From positions 1 through 13,013 of the forward strand of contig JAGGVT010000215.1 in NCBI GenBank assembly GCA_021157815.1: a stretch of 13,013 nucleotides of DNA, given 5' to 3'. Positions 5,582-11,530 of the stretch are shown here, piece after piece. Each line of letters begins with the position of its first letter. Position 1 is the first letter of the stretch. Source of the stretch: a bacterium. Lineage in GTDB: Bacteria; JAJVIF01; JAGGVT01. The notes under the pieces are model-generated. The model saw only the letters and a list, made by a program, of their open reading frames with translations, had not been told where the DNA came from and searched no databases. The position numbers and the translations under genes were made by a program.

Positions 5582-8383
5582 TTAATTTAATAATGGATGC
5601 CTAAATATTTTAAATCTTTGCTTTTTATTTTTTACACCAGGTGTCGAACCATCTGTCGTTTCCACTGTCCAATAGAAATAGCCATCATTTGGTGGTGGAG
5701 GTGGTACGAAATCAACAGCTCTGTGGTTAAAGGCCTCGGCCTTATAGGCATCCCTTCGATGATTTAAAAAGCACCAAACTGATGCCTCTAACCATGCAGC
5801 GACATTAAGATCCTTCGAATATGAGTTTTCTCCATCTGCGTAATAGTTATTATAGAAGTAGACGTAATCTCCTGATTCATAAGTTCCTGCGCCATATTTT
5901 ATAAACAATCTTTTTAAAATCTTTCCATGTCGTTGCGAAAAAGTTCCCCAAGAGTGAGTTTTGCCTTGCCCACCGCAAACAGAGCGGATATAACCAGTAT
6001 CGCTGTCAATTATATTTCGCCAATTTTTTATTGTGCCCCATTGCCCATTACCATTTAGCCCATTACATGTATTTAATACTAACCATCGTGTTTCAAGATT
6101 CTCGTGCCACCAAAAATCATTGTAATGCCCCCACCCATCACCAGATGTACTATAATCTGACCAATATGTAACCCCTCCCCATGAAAAAGAACGCAGAGAC
6201 CCATTCCAATTGTACGCAACGTGTGATTTTGCATTTTCTTGCCAACTGAACGCTCGGGGATTATATATCTCAGGCTGTTTAAATGGCAAAGCACGGTATG
6301 CATCATTAATAAATGCTTGCCCATGACTATTTATATATACCAGATCAGCAGTGCTTTGAACTGGAACTTCGCATTTTTCCGGTTGCCCAGTCGCAATGTA
6401 AATGGTGGATTCTATAATTTTTCCGGTTACAACCTCTATACCACCATTAGTAATGAATTCATCGTATGAATACCATCGCTTTTCATCCGGATTTATTGTT
6501 GAACATCCTACACCACGCCTTGTACCATAATCGGCACAGAAATACTCAGCATGAGCAGGAGAAGTAGGATCACTTGGGACTGCAGGATCCGTAAAAAGTG
6601 GATCATCTCCTTCCGCAATTGCAAAATCAAACTTTTGATTATTATTTAACATAAAATCCGAATGACTAACATATAGTATTCCGCATTCTGATGAAGAAGG
6701 ATCACCATCTGACACTTCAAGCCTTGCATGATAGTAAAGAGGGCAAATAGATTGTGGATTAAACACAAGATCAAGGTTAGTAAATCCACCATAAAGCTCA
6801 GCAAGTATAGGATCACCTTCGCGTATCATATGAAGTTGCATTGTTATCTTGTCTGTCTCACCACTACTAGATGGGAATTGAGTTTCAGAACTTGAAAATT
6901 CAACATCAATAGTATCTGAAGGATTCGGATGCCCATTTGATTCTAAAAGCAGGAAGAAATCCAGATAAACTTTTCCATTATTTGGGCTATCAATACTTCT
7001 ATTATAAATAAATGTTGTATCTGTATCTTGATTCAAACCTGAGCCATCATAATGCACCATTTTCCAATTAGGATCTGACAGGTTAGGGTTACTTGAAAGA
7101 ACATCATATGGATTATCATTCACAAAACCGGCTTTTGCCGTGTTGGTGTCGAATCCTAATAAATCCATTACATTACTGCTACGTCTCCAGTTTCCCTTGT
7201 ATGTTAAGAATGTTGGATCATAAGAAGCATCCTCAATTCTCACTCTCAAGTCATAGAAACCACCTTGATTTTTATAATCATTTAGAATTTCAGATAGATT
7301 CCAAAAAACCACAGCACCCTCGGAGGCTTTCCAATCCTCCCCAATTCTGCCAGGTTCTATATCCGTTCCTGGTTTAGGGTATGCAGGATCGGCCCAGGCA
7401 TTAGCCTCAATTGAACCGCCAAAATCACCTGCCCATGGCATATAATCAAGCAAGATGCCGATGTATTGATCACCTCCTCGATAAATATCCATAAAAGTAT
7501 CTCCCATACCTGTTATACCATCAAGACAACAATGATTATAATCAATAAAACCGTGTCTATTATTTGGAATTGGATCTTTAACCTGAGCGACAATGAAAAG
7601 GTCGCAAGGATTTAATAGATTAAAAGTTCCCAGGAAATCATCCAAAGCAGGTCTATCCAAACTGGAAATTCTTTTAGTTGATGAACCTAATGGTTCATTT
7701 TTGGCTGGAATACCATCAAGCCATCCTCCCGAACCTCCCACAAAATCAGGTATTTCCCACCCATATTTAATTACAGGTTCATGAACAAACACTGGGTTTA
7801 GATAATCAAAAGCAGTCCCACCAAGCTGCAAATCAATACTTCCAAGCCAGATATTGAAAGGATCACACATACCCCAAAAGTCTAAACCAAAATCATGAGA
7901 ATAACTTTCAGGTAAAGAAATGGTTTGGATACCTTCAATGAGTGGATGCCACCACAAATCTTCATGTTCTGGTGTACCACCTACCAAATCATCACATTCC
8001 TGATAAAGAGACAAATTCGGATCCCTGTTCGCTATTGGTGTTCTCGAACAAAGCCATTGTACGTCAATGCAATCATGTCTGTGTAAAGTAAATGCGAAAG
8101 CTGCTCTCTCGAGTTCCTTTGGGTCATGCACATTTCTGGCAAGCCCATCTTTATCATTAACCCATGCCATTGTTGGGGGATTTGTGTCACAGTTTTGGCA
8201 AAGCGTACTTTTAGCATTTCTTTCGTCTACTAAATTTGAGTAGGTAGCAGGTCCGTTCTTGTCAGTAAAAACTATGGAAAATGGTTTTGGACTCTCGAAA
8301 GATCCGTGTCGAATTGGATCTATTTTTAGTTTCACCAGCATATTCCCGGATATTTTCAATATATCATCATCTGAAATAATTGA
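5582..8383 (-). CDS. Downstream part of the large lipoprotein, with C-terminal caspase-like HG...C domain
   Basis: This is in the same frame as the lipoprotein at 8384-8986, with only TAG 8384-8386 between. The first sense codons after TAG read SIISDDDI, then a TTG codon at 8359 that is the first possible start. Neither that TTG nor the ATG at 8341 has a Shine-Dalgarno. There is no signal peptide. Numbering from the TTG, residues 1-40 complete the Ig-like domain begun upstream. The long middle has aromatic- and Cys-containing modules of unknown type. Residues about 645-870 carry LVYINSHG (H679) and RWLVLNTC (C765), each a hydrophobic strand ending in a catalytic-type His-Gly or Cys, as in clan CD peptidases. 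Later LNVAAWLEASVW also fits a DUF6345-like domain. A proline run precedes a tail strand (YFYWTVETTDG). Either the gene is broken or TAG is read through. Confidence 0.72.
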   Translation of the reverse strand, partial: SIISDDDILKISGNMLVKLKIDPIRHGSFESPKPFSIVFTDKNGPATYSNLVDERNAKSTLCQNCDTNPPTMAWVNDKDGLARNVHDPKELERAAFAFTLHRHDCIDVQWLCSRTPIANRDPNLSLYQECDDLVGGTPEHEDLWWHPLIEGIQTISLPESYSHDFGLDFWGMCDPFNIWLGSIDLQLGGTAFDYLNPVFVHEPVIKYGWEIPDFVGGSGGWLDGIPAKNEPLGSSTKRISSLDRPALDDFLGTFNLLNPCDLFIVAQVKDPIPNNRHGFIDYNHCCLDGITGMGDTFMDIYRGGDQYIGILLDYMPWAGDFGGSIEANAWADPAYPKPGTDIEPGRIGEDWKASEGAVVFWNLSEILNDYKNQGGFYDLRVRIEDASYDPTFLTYKGNWRRSSNVMDLLGFDTNTAKAGFVNDNPYDVLSSNPNLSDPNWKMVHYDGSGLNQDTDTTFIYNRSIDSPNNGKVYLDFFLLLESNGHPNPSDTIDVEFSSSETQFPSSSGETDKITMQLHMIREGDPILAELYGGFTNLDLVFNPQSICPLYYHARLEVSDGDPSSSECGILYVSHSDFMLNNNQKFDFAIAEGDDPLFTDPAVPSDPTSPAHAEYFCADYGTRRGVGCSTINPDEKRWYSYDEFITNGGIEVVTGKIIESTIYIATGQPEKCEVPVQSTADLVYINSHGQAFINDAYRALPFKQPEIYNPRAFSWQENAKSHVAYNWNGSLRSFSWGGVTYWSDYSTSGDGWGHYNDFWWHENLETRWLVLNTCNGLNGNGQWGTIKNWRNIIDSDTGYIRSVCGGQGKTHSWGTFSQRHGKILKRLFIKYGAGTYESGDYVYFYNNYYADGENSYSKDLNVAAWLEASVWCFLNHRRDAYKAEAFNHRAVDFVPPPPPNDGYFYWTVETTDGSTPGVKNKKQRFKIFRHPLLN

Positions 8384-8386
8384 CTA
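8384..8386 (-). other. In-frame TAG within the large lipoprotein gene
   Basis: The minus strand reads ...WSLNG, TAG, SIISDDDI... with both sides in one frame (8384 minus 5582 is 2802, divisible by 3). The Ig-like domain starting near TPPEIERVLWHKNENAITVWF needs strands from both sides (after the TAG: MLVKLKIDP and FSIVFTDKNG). The immediate 3' context is UAG-U. It may be a nonsense mutation, a sequencing error, or a readthrough or suppression site. Confidence 0.85.
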
Positions 8387-8986
8387 CCCGTTAAGTGACC
8401 AGCGCGATGTATCTTTAAGAACAGATGGTTCAACCTTTCGATCAAACCAAACAGTTATTGCATTTTCATTCTTATGCCAAAGGACCCTTTCAATTTCAGG
8501 AGGAGTGGTTAAAACAGTGAAATCCCAACCATAATTCCTAAATAGCCCATCTTTACTATGAAAAATAATCTCGACATGATGATTTCCATCTCCCAAGGGA
8601 TAAGGAGCTGCAAAACTGATCTGTTTTGCGGAAAGATTGAGGGAGCACTCAAAGCGTTCCTCATCCACTGTAGCATAGAAGTCTGTGTTTGAAACTGGAA
8701 GATTAGTTTCGATATGAGCACTGAATACAGGTAAATTATTCGTAAGAATTGGTGGTGACAACTCTGAAGCAAAATACTCCGCTGGTCCTGTCTTGGATAT
8801 CTTAAAAACATACTTTTGATGACAGTCACCTAACTTGAAATTGCTATCATTAGCACCTTTTTCATTTGTATATGCGCTCTCGCCTGGCAATAATGGAGTG
8901 AGGGGTGAATGTTTTGATTGGCAACTAATTATTACTGCAAAAACAGCGACAACTAAAAATAATGACAGTGTCTTTAGTTTAAACAT
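8384..8986 (-). CDS. N-terminal part of the large Ig-like surface lipoprotein, ended by an in-frame TAG
   Basis: The 200-codon segment begins with a lipoprotein signal peptide: MFKLK, hydrophobic stretch 7-20, lipobox IISC with Cys at 22. It is therefore membrane-anchored outside the cytoplasm, and Gln at +2 favours the outer membrane. Residues about 65-150 form an Ig-like module ending in the typical YPLGDGNHHVEIIF...GWDFTV pattern. From about 152 an SbsA/Big_5-like Ig domain starts (PPEIERVLWHKNENAITVWFD) but is cut after about 48 residues by TAG. Its missing strands are found in frame just downstream. The start ATG has GAGG (8995-8998) at 8-nt spacing. It is the first gene of the operon with the downstream segment and the propeller gene. 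As it stands the product would be a short lipoprotein with an incomplete domain. Confidence 0.75.
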   Translation of the reverse strand: MFKLKTLSLFLVVAVFAVIISCQSKHSPLTPLLPGESAYTNEKGANDSNFKLGDCHQKYVFKISKTGPAEYFASELSPPILTNNLPVFSAHIETNLPVSNTDFYATVDEERFECSLNLSAKQISFAAPYPLGDGNHHVEIIFHSKDGLFRNYGWDFTVLTTPPEIERVLWHKNENAITVWFDRKVEPSVLKDTSRWSLNG

Positions 8987-9035
8987 GAAATTAGCCTCGT
9001 AAATTACTATGATGAAACATTAATTAGATTTAATA

Positions 9036-9044
9036 ATTATACCA
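9036..9044 (-). promoter_or_regulatory. Extended -10 promoter of the lipoprotein/propeller operon
   Basis: On the minus strand, TGGTATAAT (9044-9036) is a perfect extended -10 (TGN plus TATAAT), about 40 nt upstream of the operon's Shine-Dalgarno. The -35 region at 17-nt spacing is poor, as is common with extended -10 promoters. Confidence 0.5.
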
Positions 9045-9094
9045 TGATTTTCTCAATTTAAGTAGGGTGAAATGTGATTTTTTGTCAATGTGTC

Positions 9095-9139
9095 AGCCAC
9101 CGAAAATAGTAAAATCAATTTACATGATGGTTGGTGGCT
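9095..9139. repeat. Long-loop inverted repeat between the operon and mntP
   Basis: AGCCACC (9095-9101) and GGTGGCT (9133-9139) form a perfect 7-bp stem with a 31-nt loop. It lies upstream of the operon promoter and downstream of mntP. Its role is not clear. Confidence 0.35.
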
Positions 9140-9143
9140 TGTA

Positions 9144-9170
9144 ATTCCCCTTACAAGGTTATAAGGGAAT
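9144..9170 (-). terminator. Hairpin downstream of mntP, possible terminator
   Basis: ATTCCCCTTA (9144-9153) pairs with TAAGGGAAT (9162-9170), with one bulged C and an 8-nt loop. It starts 10 nt after the mntP stop on the minus strand, but no T-run follows. It may terminate weakly or only protect the transcript end. Confidence 0.4.
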
Positions 9171-9180
9171 AATCGATTTA

Positions 9181-9741
9181 TCACATTATGTGGTCAAGGA
9201 GAATTTTGAATCCGATGATAATTAAAATCAATCCGCCGATTATCTCCATCCGTTTACCGAATCGCGCACCAAGCCTGCCACCAATTGAGATTCCGATTAA
9301 TGTAAAAGCTGTTATCACAATGCCGATTACATAAACCGGACACCAAATTGAAATCTCCATAAGAGCAAAACTCAACCCAACCCCCAGCGCATCAAGGCTG
9401 GTTGCAAAGGACAGTATGAGCAATGTAGCTCCTTTCGTTGGGTCATTCGTCAAACCCTCATTATTTTTATTCTTGACTGATTGATAAATCATCTTTGAAC
9501 CAATGAAACAGAGCAGGCAGAAAACAAGCCAGTGATCCCAGGTGGATATCAGTTTTTCCAGATTTAATCCGACAAACCATCCTGTTATCACCATGATTAT
9601 GTGAAATAACGCGAAATGAAATGCCATGCGAAAAGCCTGTCGCACGGACACTTTCACCAGTGCGACGCCAGTGGCAATTGCCACGGCAAATGAATCCATC
9701 GCAAGCCCAACAGCAAGCGCTATCAGCACAAACATGTTCAT
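9181..9741 (-). CDS. mntP: Manganese efflux pump MntP
   Basis: Exports Mn2+ across the inner membrane to prevent manganese toxicity. The 186-residue protein has six hydrophobic segments. It has the two family signatures, AMDSFAVAIATG in helix 1 and SFATSLDALGVGLSFA in helix 4, plus GGRLGARFGKRMEIIGGLILIIIGFKIL at the end. Starting at the ATG at 9741, the acidic residues fall at D16 and D117, matching the essential aspartates near positions 16 and 118 of E. coli MntP. I therefore prefer this start to the ATG nine codons upstream (9768). No clear Shine-Dalgarno precedes either. The gene is divergent from the sigma factor gene. I looked for the yybP-ykoY manganese riboswitch in the roughly 130-nt leader and did not find it. 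Confidence 0.92.
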   Translation of the reverse strand: MNMFVLIALAVGLAMDSFAVAIATGVALVKVSVRQAFRMAFHFALFHIIMVITGWFVGLNLEKLISTWDHWLVFCLLCFIGSKMIYQSVKNKNNEGLTNDPTKGATLLILSFATSLDALGVGLSFALMEISIWCPVYVIGIVITAFTLIGISIGGRLGARFGKRMEIIGGLILIIIGFKILLDHIM

Positions 9742-9789
9742 TACATGGTAAACTATACATAAAAGCATGATGTTCTGGTAAATAATTAC

Positions 9790-9806
9790 ATATTTTTTAA
9801 AAATAT
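9790..9806. repeat. AT-only palindrome in the mntP/sigma divergent region
   Basis: The 17-nt sequence is a perfect palindrome around a central base (ATATTTTT, T, AAAAATAT). It could be a regulator site or simply AT-rich promoter DNA for either divergent gene. Confidence 0.35.
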
Positions 9807-9816
9807 CGCCAAGCTT

Positions 9817-9844
9817 TTCACAGCTGTACGGTCAAAACTACAGT
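9817..9844 (+). promoter_or_regulatory. Candidate promoter of the ECF sigma gene
   Basis: TTCACA (9817-9822), a 16-nt spacer and TACAGT (9839-9844) are a reasonable sigma-70 match. An ECF-type autoregulated promoter cannot be recognised without the cognate consensus. Confidence 0.3.
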
Positions 9845-9886
9845 GAACAAATATTGATTCTGTAAATCTTGAATTTTAGGAATACG

Positions 9887-10414
9887 ATGAATCTCAGGAT
9901 AGAAAAAGAATCGCAGACAATGGGCAGTGCATGGGTCGATAATTACTATGACCGCATCTATCCCGTTATCCTGAGAATGGTCGCAAATGAGGAGATAGCA
10001 AAGGACCTGACGCAGGAGGCGTTTCTGAGAGCGTGGGAAAAGCGCAAATCATTCCGAGGGGACTCGAATGTCGGAACGTGGCTGTATAGAATCGCGGTGA
10101 ATATCACGCTAACCTACATCGGGAAAAACAAGCGCTATTCAACACTGGAGATTGAGGAATCATTGATTCCAGCGAGGGGAGAGGGAATCCAACGTAAAAC
10201 CGAGAAAAAAGGCGAAAGCGGGATTATAAAAGAAGCGATTTTAAAACTGCCGCCGACGTATCGAATGGCGCTGATTATGCACTACTACAATGGCATGAAA
10301 CTGAGCGAGATTGCCAGCGTTAGTGGAATCAGCAGGGGAACCGCGGCGTGGCGCCTATTCAAGGCGCGAAAGATGATAGCGGGAAATCTGCGCGCTGAGG
10401 GTATAAACACATAA
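9887..10414 (+). CDS. ECF-type RNA polymerase sigma factor
   Basis: Directs RNA polymerase to a stress or envelope regulon. The 175-residue protein has region 2 at about 17-82 (YYDRIYPVILRMVANEEIAKDL, then TQEAFLRAWEKRKSFRGDS and VGTWLYRIAVN) and region 4 at about 113-165 (AILKLPPTYRMALIMHYYNG, then LSEIASVSGISRGTAAWRLFKARKM). The linker between them is short and charged, as in ECF factors. No region 1 or 3 is present. I chose the ATG at 9887, which has AGGA (9878-9881) 5 nt upstream; the TTG at 9869 is an upstream in-frame alternative. The next gene on the same strand encodes a one-pass membrane protein that is the likely anti-sigma factor. The ECF subgroup cannot be assigned by eye. Confidence 0.92.
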   Translation: MNLRIEKESQTMGSAWVDNYYDRIYPVILRMVANEEIAKDLTQEAFLRAWEKRKSFRGDSNVGTWLYRIAVNITLTYIGKNKRYSTLEIEESLIPARGEGIQRKTEKKGESGIIKEAILKLPPTYRMALIMHYYNGMKLSEIASVSGISRGTAAWRLFKARKMIAGNLRAEGINT

Positions 10415-10451
10415 TTTGATAATTTAATTTTTTACCGCTGGAATTGACGCT

Positions 10452-10496
10452 ATGACGAAATGGATACGACTTGGCAATGGCGCCTTTGAGGGATAA
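10452..10496 (+). other. Possible 14-codon leader ORF
   Basis: ATG to TAA encodes MTKWIRLGNGAFEG in the sigma/anti-sigma gap. Its ribosome site is weak (GGAA). It may be chance and is recorded only because the gap holds other leader-like structure. Confidence 0.15.
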
Positions 10497-10522
10497 ATAA
10501 ACAGAATTTGAATAACAATCTT

Positions 10523-10564
10523 AAGAGGTGAAAATCCCAAATGCTTTTTGGGATTGAACAATGA
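10523..10564 (+). promoter_or_regulatory. Translation initiation structure of the anti-sigma gene: distant SD, hairpin, 7-codon leader
   Basis: A strong Shine-Dalgarno (AAGAGGTG, 10523-10530) is 30 nt from the anti-sigma ATG (10561), too far to act directly. Between them a perfect 9-bp hairpin (AATCCCAAA 10533-10541, loop TGCTT, TTTGGGATT 10547-10555) would fold the SD to about 7 unpaired nt from the ATG. Alternatively the SD serves the ATG at 10541, which encodes MLFGIEQ and stops at TGA 10562-10564, overlapping the anti-sigma start as ATGA. That is a classic translational-coupling arrangement. Confidence 0.55.
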
Positions 10565-11184
10565 CAGAAGAACGTGACAAATTAAGAAAACTGCTAAAAA
10601 GGAACTGGCGCGTGGATATCGATGAGGGCCACAAATCTGCTCTCAGATATAAAATGACTGAGCTTCAGGAAATTGAAGATTCCGATGAGCAGTTTGAGTA
10701 CGCCGATGGCCATTGGACGACCAAAGATGATCGGGTAGCGACTCGAACAGTTATCCGAACAGACTGGCGGCCGGTATGGGTCGCCACATTCATTCTTCTT
10801 GCAGTCGTCATAATCCTCCTGCCACATGAAAATATCTCAGGGGAAAAATCGAATCTTGATGCTCAAAGCGCATCGCCGCAGGAATTGTTAATTCGTGGAT
10901 TCGCTCCGAGTGGGTCGCGTATTCTGAACAAAAGCGAGGAGCAGTATATTAATGTTGATAAATCACGGATTGAAAAACGATTCGTTTACATGATAGGCGA
11001 TCTTACATTTGAATCAAAACAGGAACTCACTGCTGACAAGATCCGCGATATTTTCATGGATCTTGGAGGAAAGGAAATTGACCCGTCAAAAATATCCACG
11101 CTTGAGGTGATGGTTCCCGATGATTATTATCTTGAAACGCGCGAGGGAAATATTATCTATTACGGCGTAACTCGTGTGGATTAA
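10561..11184 (+). CDS. Probable anti-sigma factor, one-pass membrane protein
   Basis: No named family is recognised. The role is inferred from position after the ECF sigma gene and from topology. The 207-residue protein has a charged cytoplasmic N-domain (1-70, helices such as RDKLRKLLKRNW and HKSALRYKMTELQEIED), one membrane segment (about 71-87, PVWVATFILLAVVIILL) and an extracytoplasmic domain of about 120 residues with mixed strand/helix pattern (RFVYMIGDLTFESK, TADKIRDIFMDLGG, ISTLEVMVPDDYY). It has no cysteine, so it is not a zinc-binding (ZAS, HxxxCxxC) anti-sigma factor. The outer domain may sense a periplasmic signal or be a target of regulated proteolysis. Translation probably depends on the leader structure at 10523-10564. 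Confidence 0.75.
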   Translation: MTEERDKLRKLLKRNWRVDIDEGHKSALRYKMTELQEIEDSDEQFEYADGHWTTKDDRVATRTVIRTDWRPVWVATFILLAVVIILLPHENISGEKSNLDAQSASPQELLIRGFAPSGSRILNKSEEQYINVDKSRIEKRFVYMIGDLTFESKQELTADKIRDIFMDLGGKEIDPSKISTLEVMVPDDYYLETREGNIIYYGVTRVD

Positions 11185-11282
11185 TCTGAAACCGTTCGTA
11201 AGAGCACTACGATAAATCGTGGTGTTATCCAATACATGTTGAAACATTTACATAGACGATATCGGCTTTAGCCTTTCACCGA

Positions 11283-11311
11283 TAACACCATGCTTTAGCA
11301 TGGTGCTTTTT
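11283..11311 (+). terminator. Left terminal hairpin, terminator of the sigma/anti-sigma operon
   Basis: CACCATGCT (11286-11294) and AGCATGGTG (11297-11305) form an 8-pair stem with a TTTA loop, followed by CTTTTT. The stop of the anti-sigma gene lies about 100 nt upstream. It has the form of an intrinsic terminator on the plus strand. Confidence 0.65.
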
Positions 11312-11345
11312 ATATGTAGTGCTTTCTACACACATTACGAGCGGA

Positions 11346-11387
11346 TGCCGCCCACACATCACGTCTTTTTGTGATTTGTGGGTGAAA
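11346..11387 (-). repeat. Structured hairpin repeat, copy 2
   Basis: The reverse complement is identical over 42 nt to 3-44: 12 stem positions with one A.G mismatch at position 7 and an AAAAAGAC loop. The flanks just outside differ slightly from copies 1 and 3 (CG instead of CA on one side, ATCC instead of ACCC on the other). Confidence 0.8.
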
Positions 11388-11402
11388 CGTTCAAGTTCGC
11401 AG

Positions 11403-11444
11403 CATTTCACCCATAAAGCCGAGACGGCTGTATGGGCGGCACCC
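11403..11444 (+). repeat. Structured hairpin repeat, copy 3 (covarying stem)
   Basis: It has the same flanks as copy 1 (CATTTCACCCA and TGGGCGGCACCC) but a different stem: CCCATAAAGCC, loop GAGAC, GGCTGTATGGG. Ten of 11 positions pair. Compared with copies 1 and 2, stem pairs change C-G to T-A, T-A to G-C and A-T to C-G, while the A.G mismatch stays at position 7. Confidence 0.75.
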
Positions 11445-11470
11445 AGCTTTATTAAAAAATACGATATAAC

Positions 11471-11499
11471 AAAAAGCACCATGCTAAAGCATGGTGTTA
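11471..11499 (-). terminator. Right terminal hairpin, terminator of thi4
   Basis: This is the exact reverse complement of the left terminal hairpin. On the minus strand the stem is followed by CTTTTT, 32 nt after the thi4 stop codon, and has the form of an intrinsic terminator. The downstream plus-strand sequence is also T-rich, so it may work both ways. Confidence 0.65.
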
Positions 11500-11530
11500 T
11501 TTTATTTTTTGATTTGCAGTAGATAGGTTA

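Larger units (their letters stand above)
11283..11499. mobile_element. MITE-like element with perfect 29-bp terminal inverted repeats
   Basis: The left end (11283-11311) and the right end (11471-11499) are exact 29-nt inverted copies. Each contains a self-complementary CACCATGCT...AGCATGGTG hairpin. Inside are two copies of the structured hairpin repeat facing each other (11346-11387 on the minus strand, 11403-11444 on the plus strand). There is no coding sequence and no clear target-site duplication next to the ends. The nested symmetry suggests a non-autonomous mobile element or a REP-doublet (BIME-like) unit. It lies between the convergent anti-sigma and thi4 genes. Confidence 0.65.
11185..11530. 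other. Convergent intergenic region filled by a structured element
   Basis: This region of more than 300 nt has no credible gene; the short open frames in it are by-products of the repeats. It holds a 9-pair near-perfect hairpin at 11205-11224 and the 217-bp inverted-repeat element at 11283-11499. A 9-bp complementarity (GGTGTTATC 11221-11229 with GATAACACC 11281-11289) overlaps the left terminal hairpin. Confidence 0.6.

Noticed and set aside
8384-8386. TAG as a pyrrolysine codon
   Set aside because: No pyl genes are in the window, several other genes end in TAG, and nothing in the domain suggests a functional need. It remains one option only.
9742-9868. yybP-ykoY manganese riboswitch upstream of mntP
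   Set aside because: The conserved loop sequences are not found; the leader is AT-rich with only an AT palindrome.
11346-11444. CRISPR array
   Set aside because: There are only two units, in opposite orientation and with different stems; no regular direct repeats and spacers, and no cas genes.
11346-11444. Integron attC sites
   Set aside because: The hairpins lack the RYYYAAC/GTTRRRY core sites, and no integrase or cassette is present.
11276-11522. Short open frames of about 67 codons on both strands
   Set aside because: They run through the palindromic element, so their sequence is dictated by the repeats; no ribosome sites.
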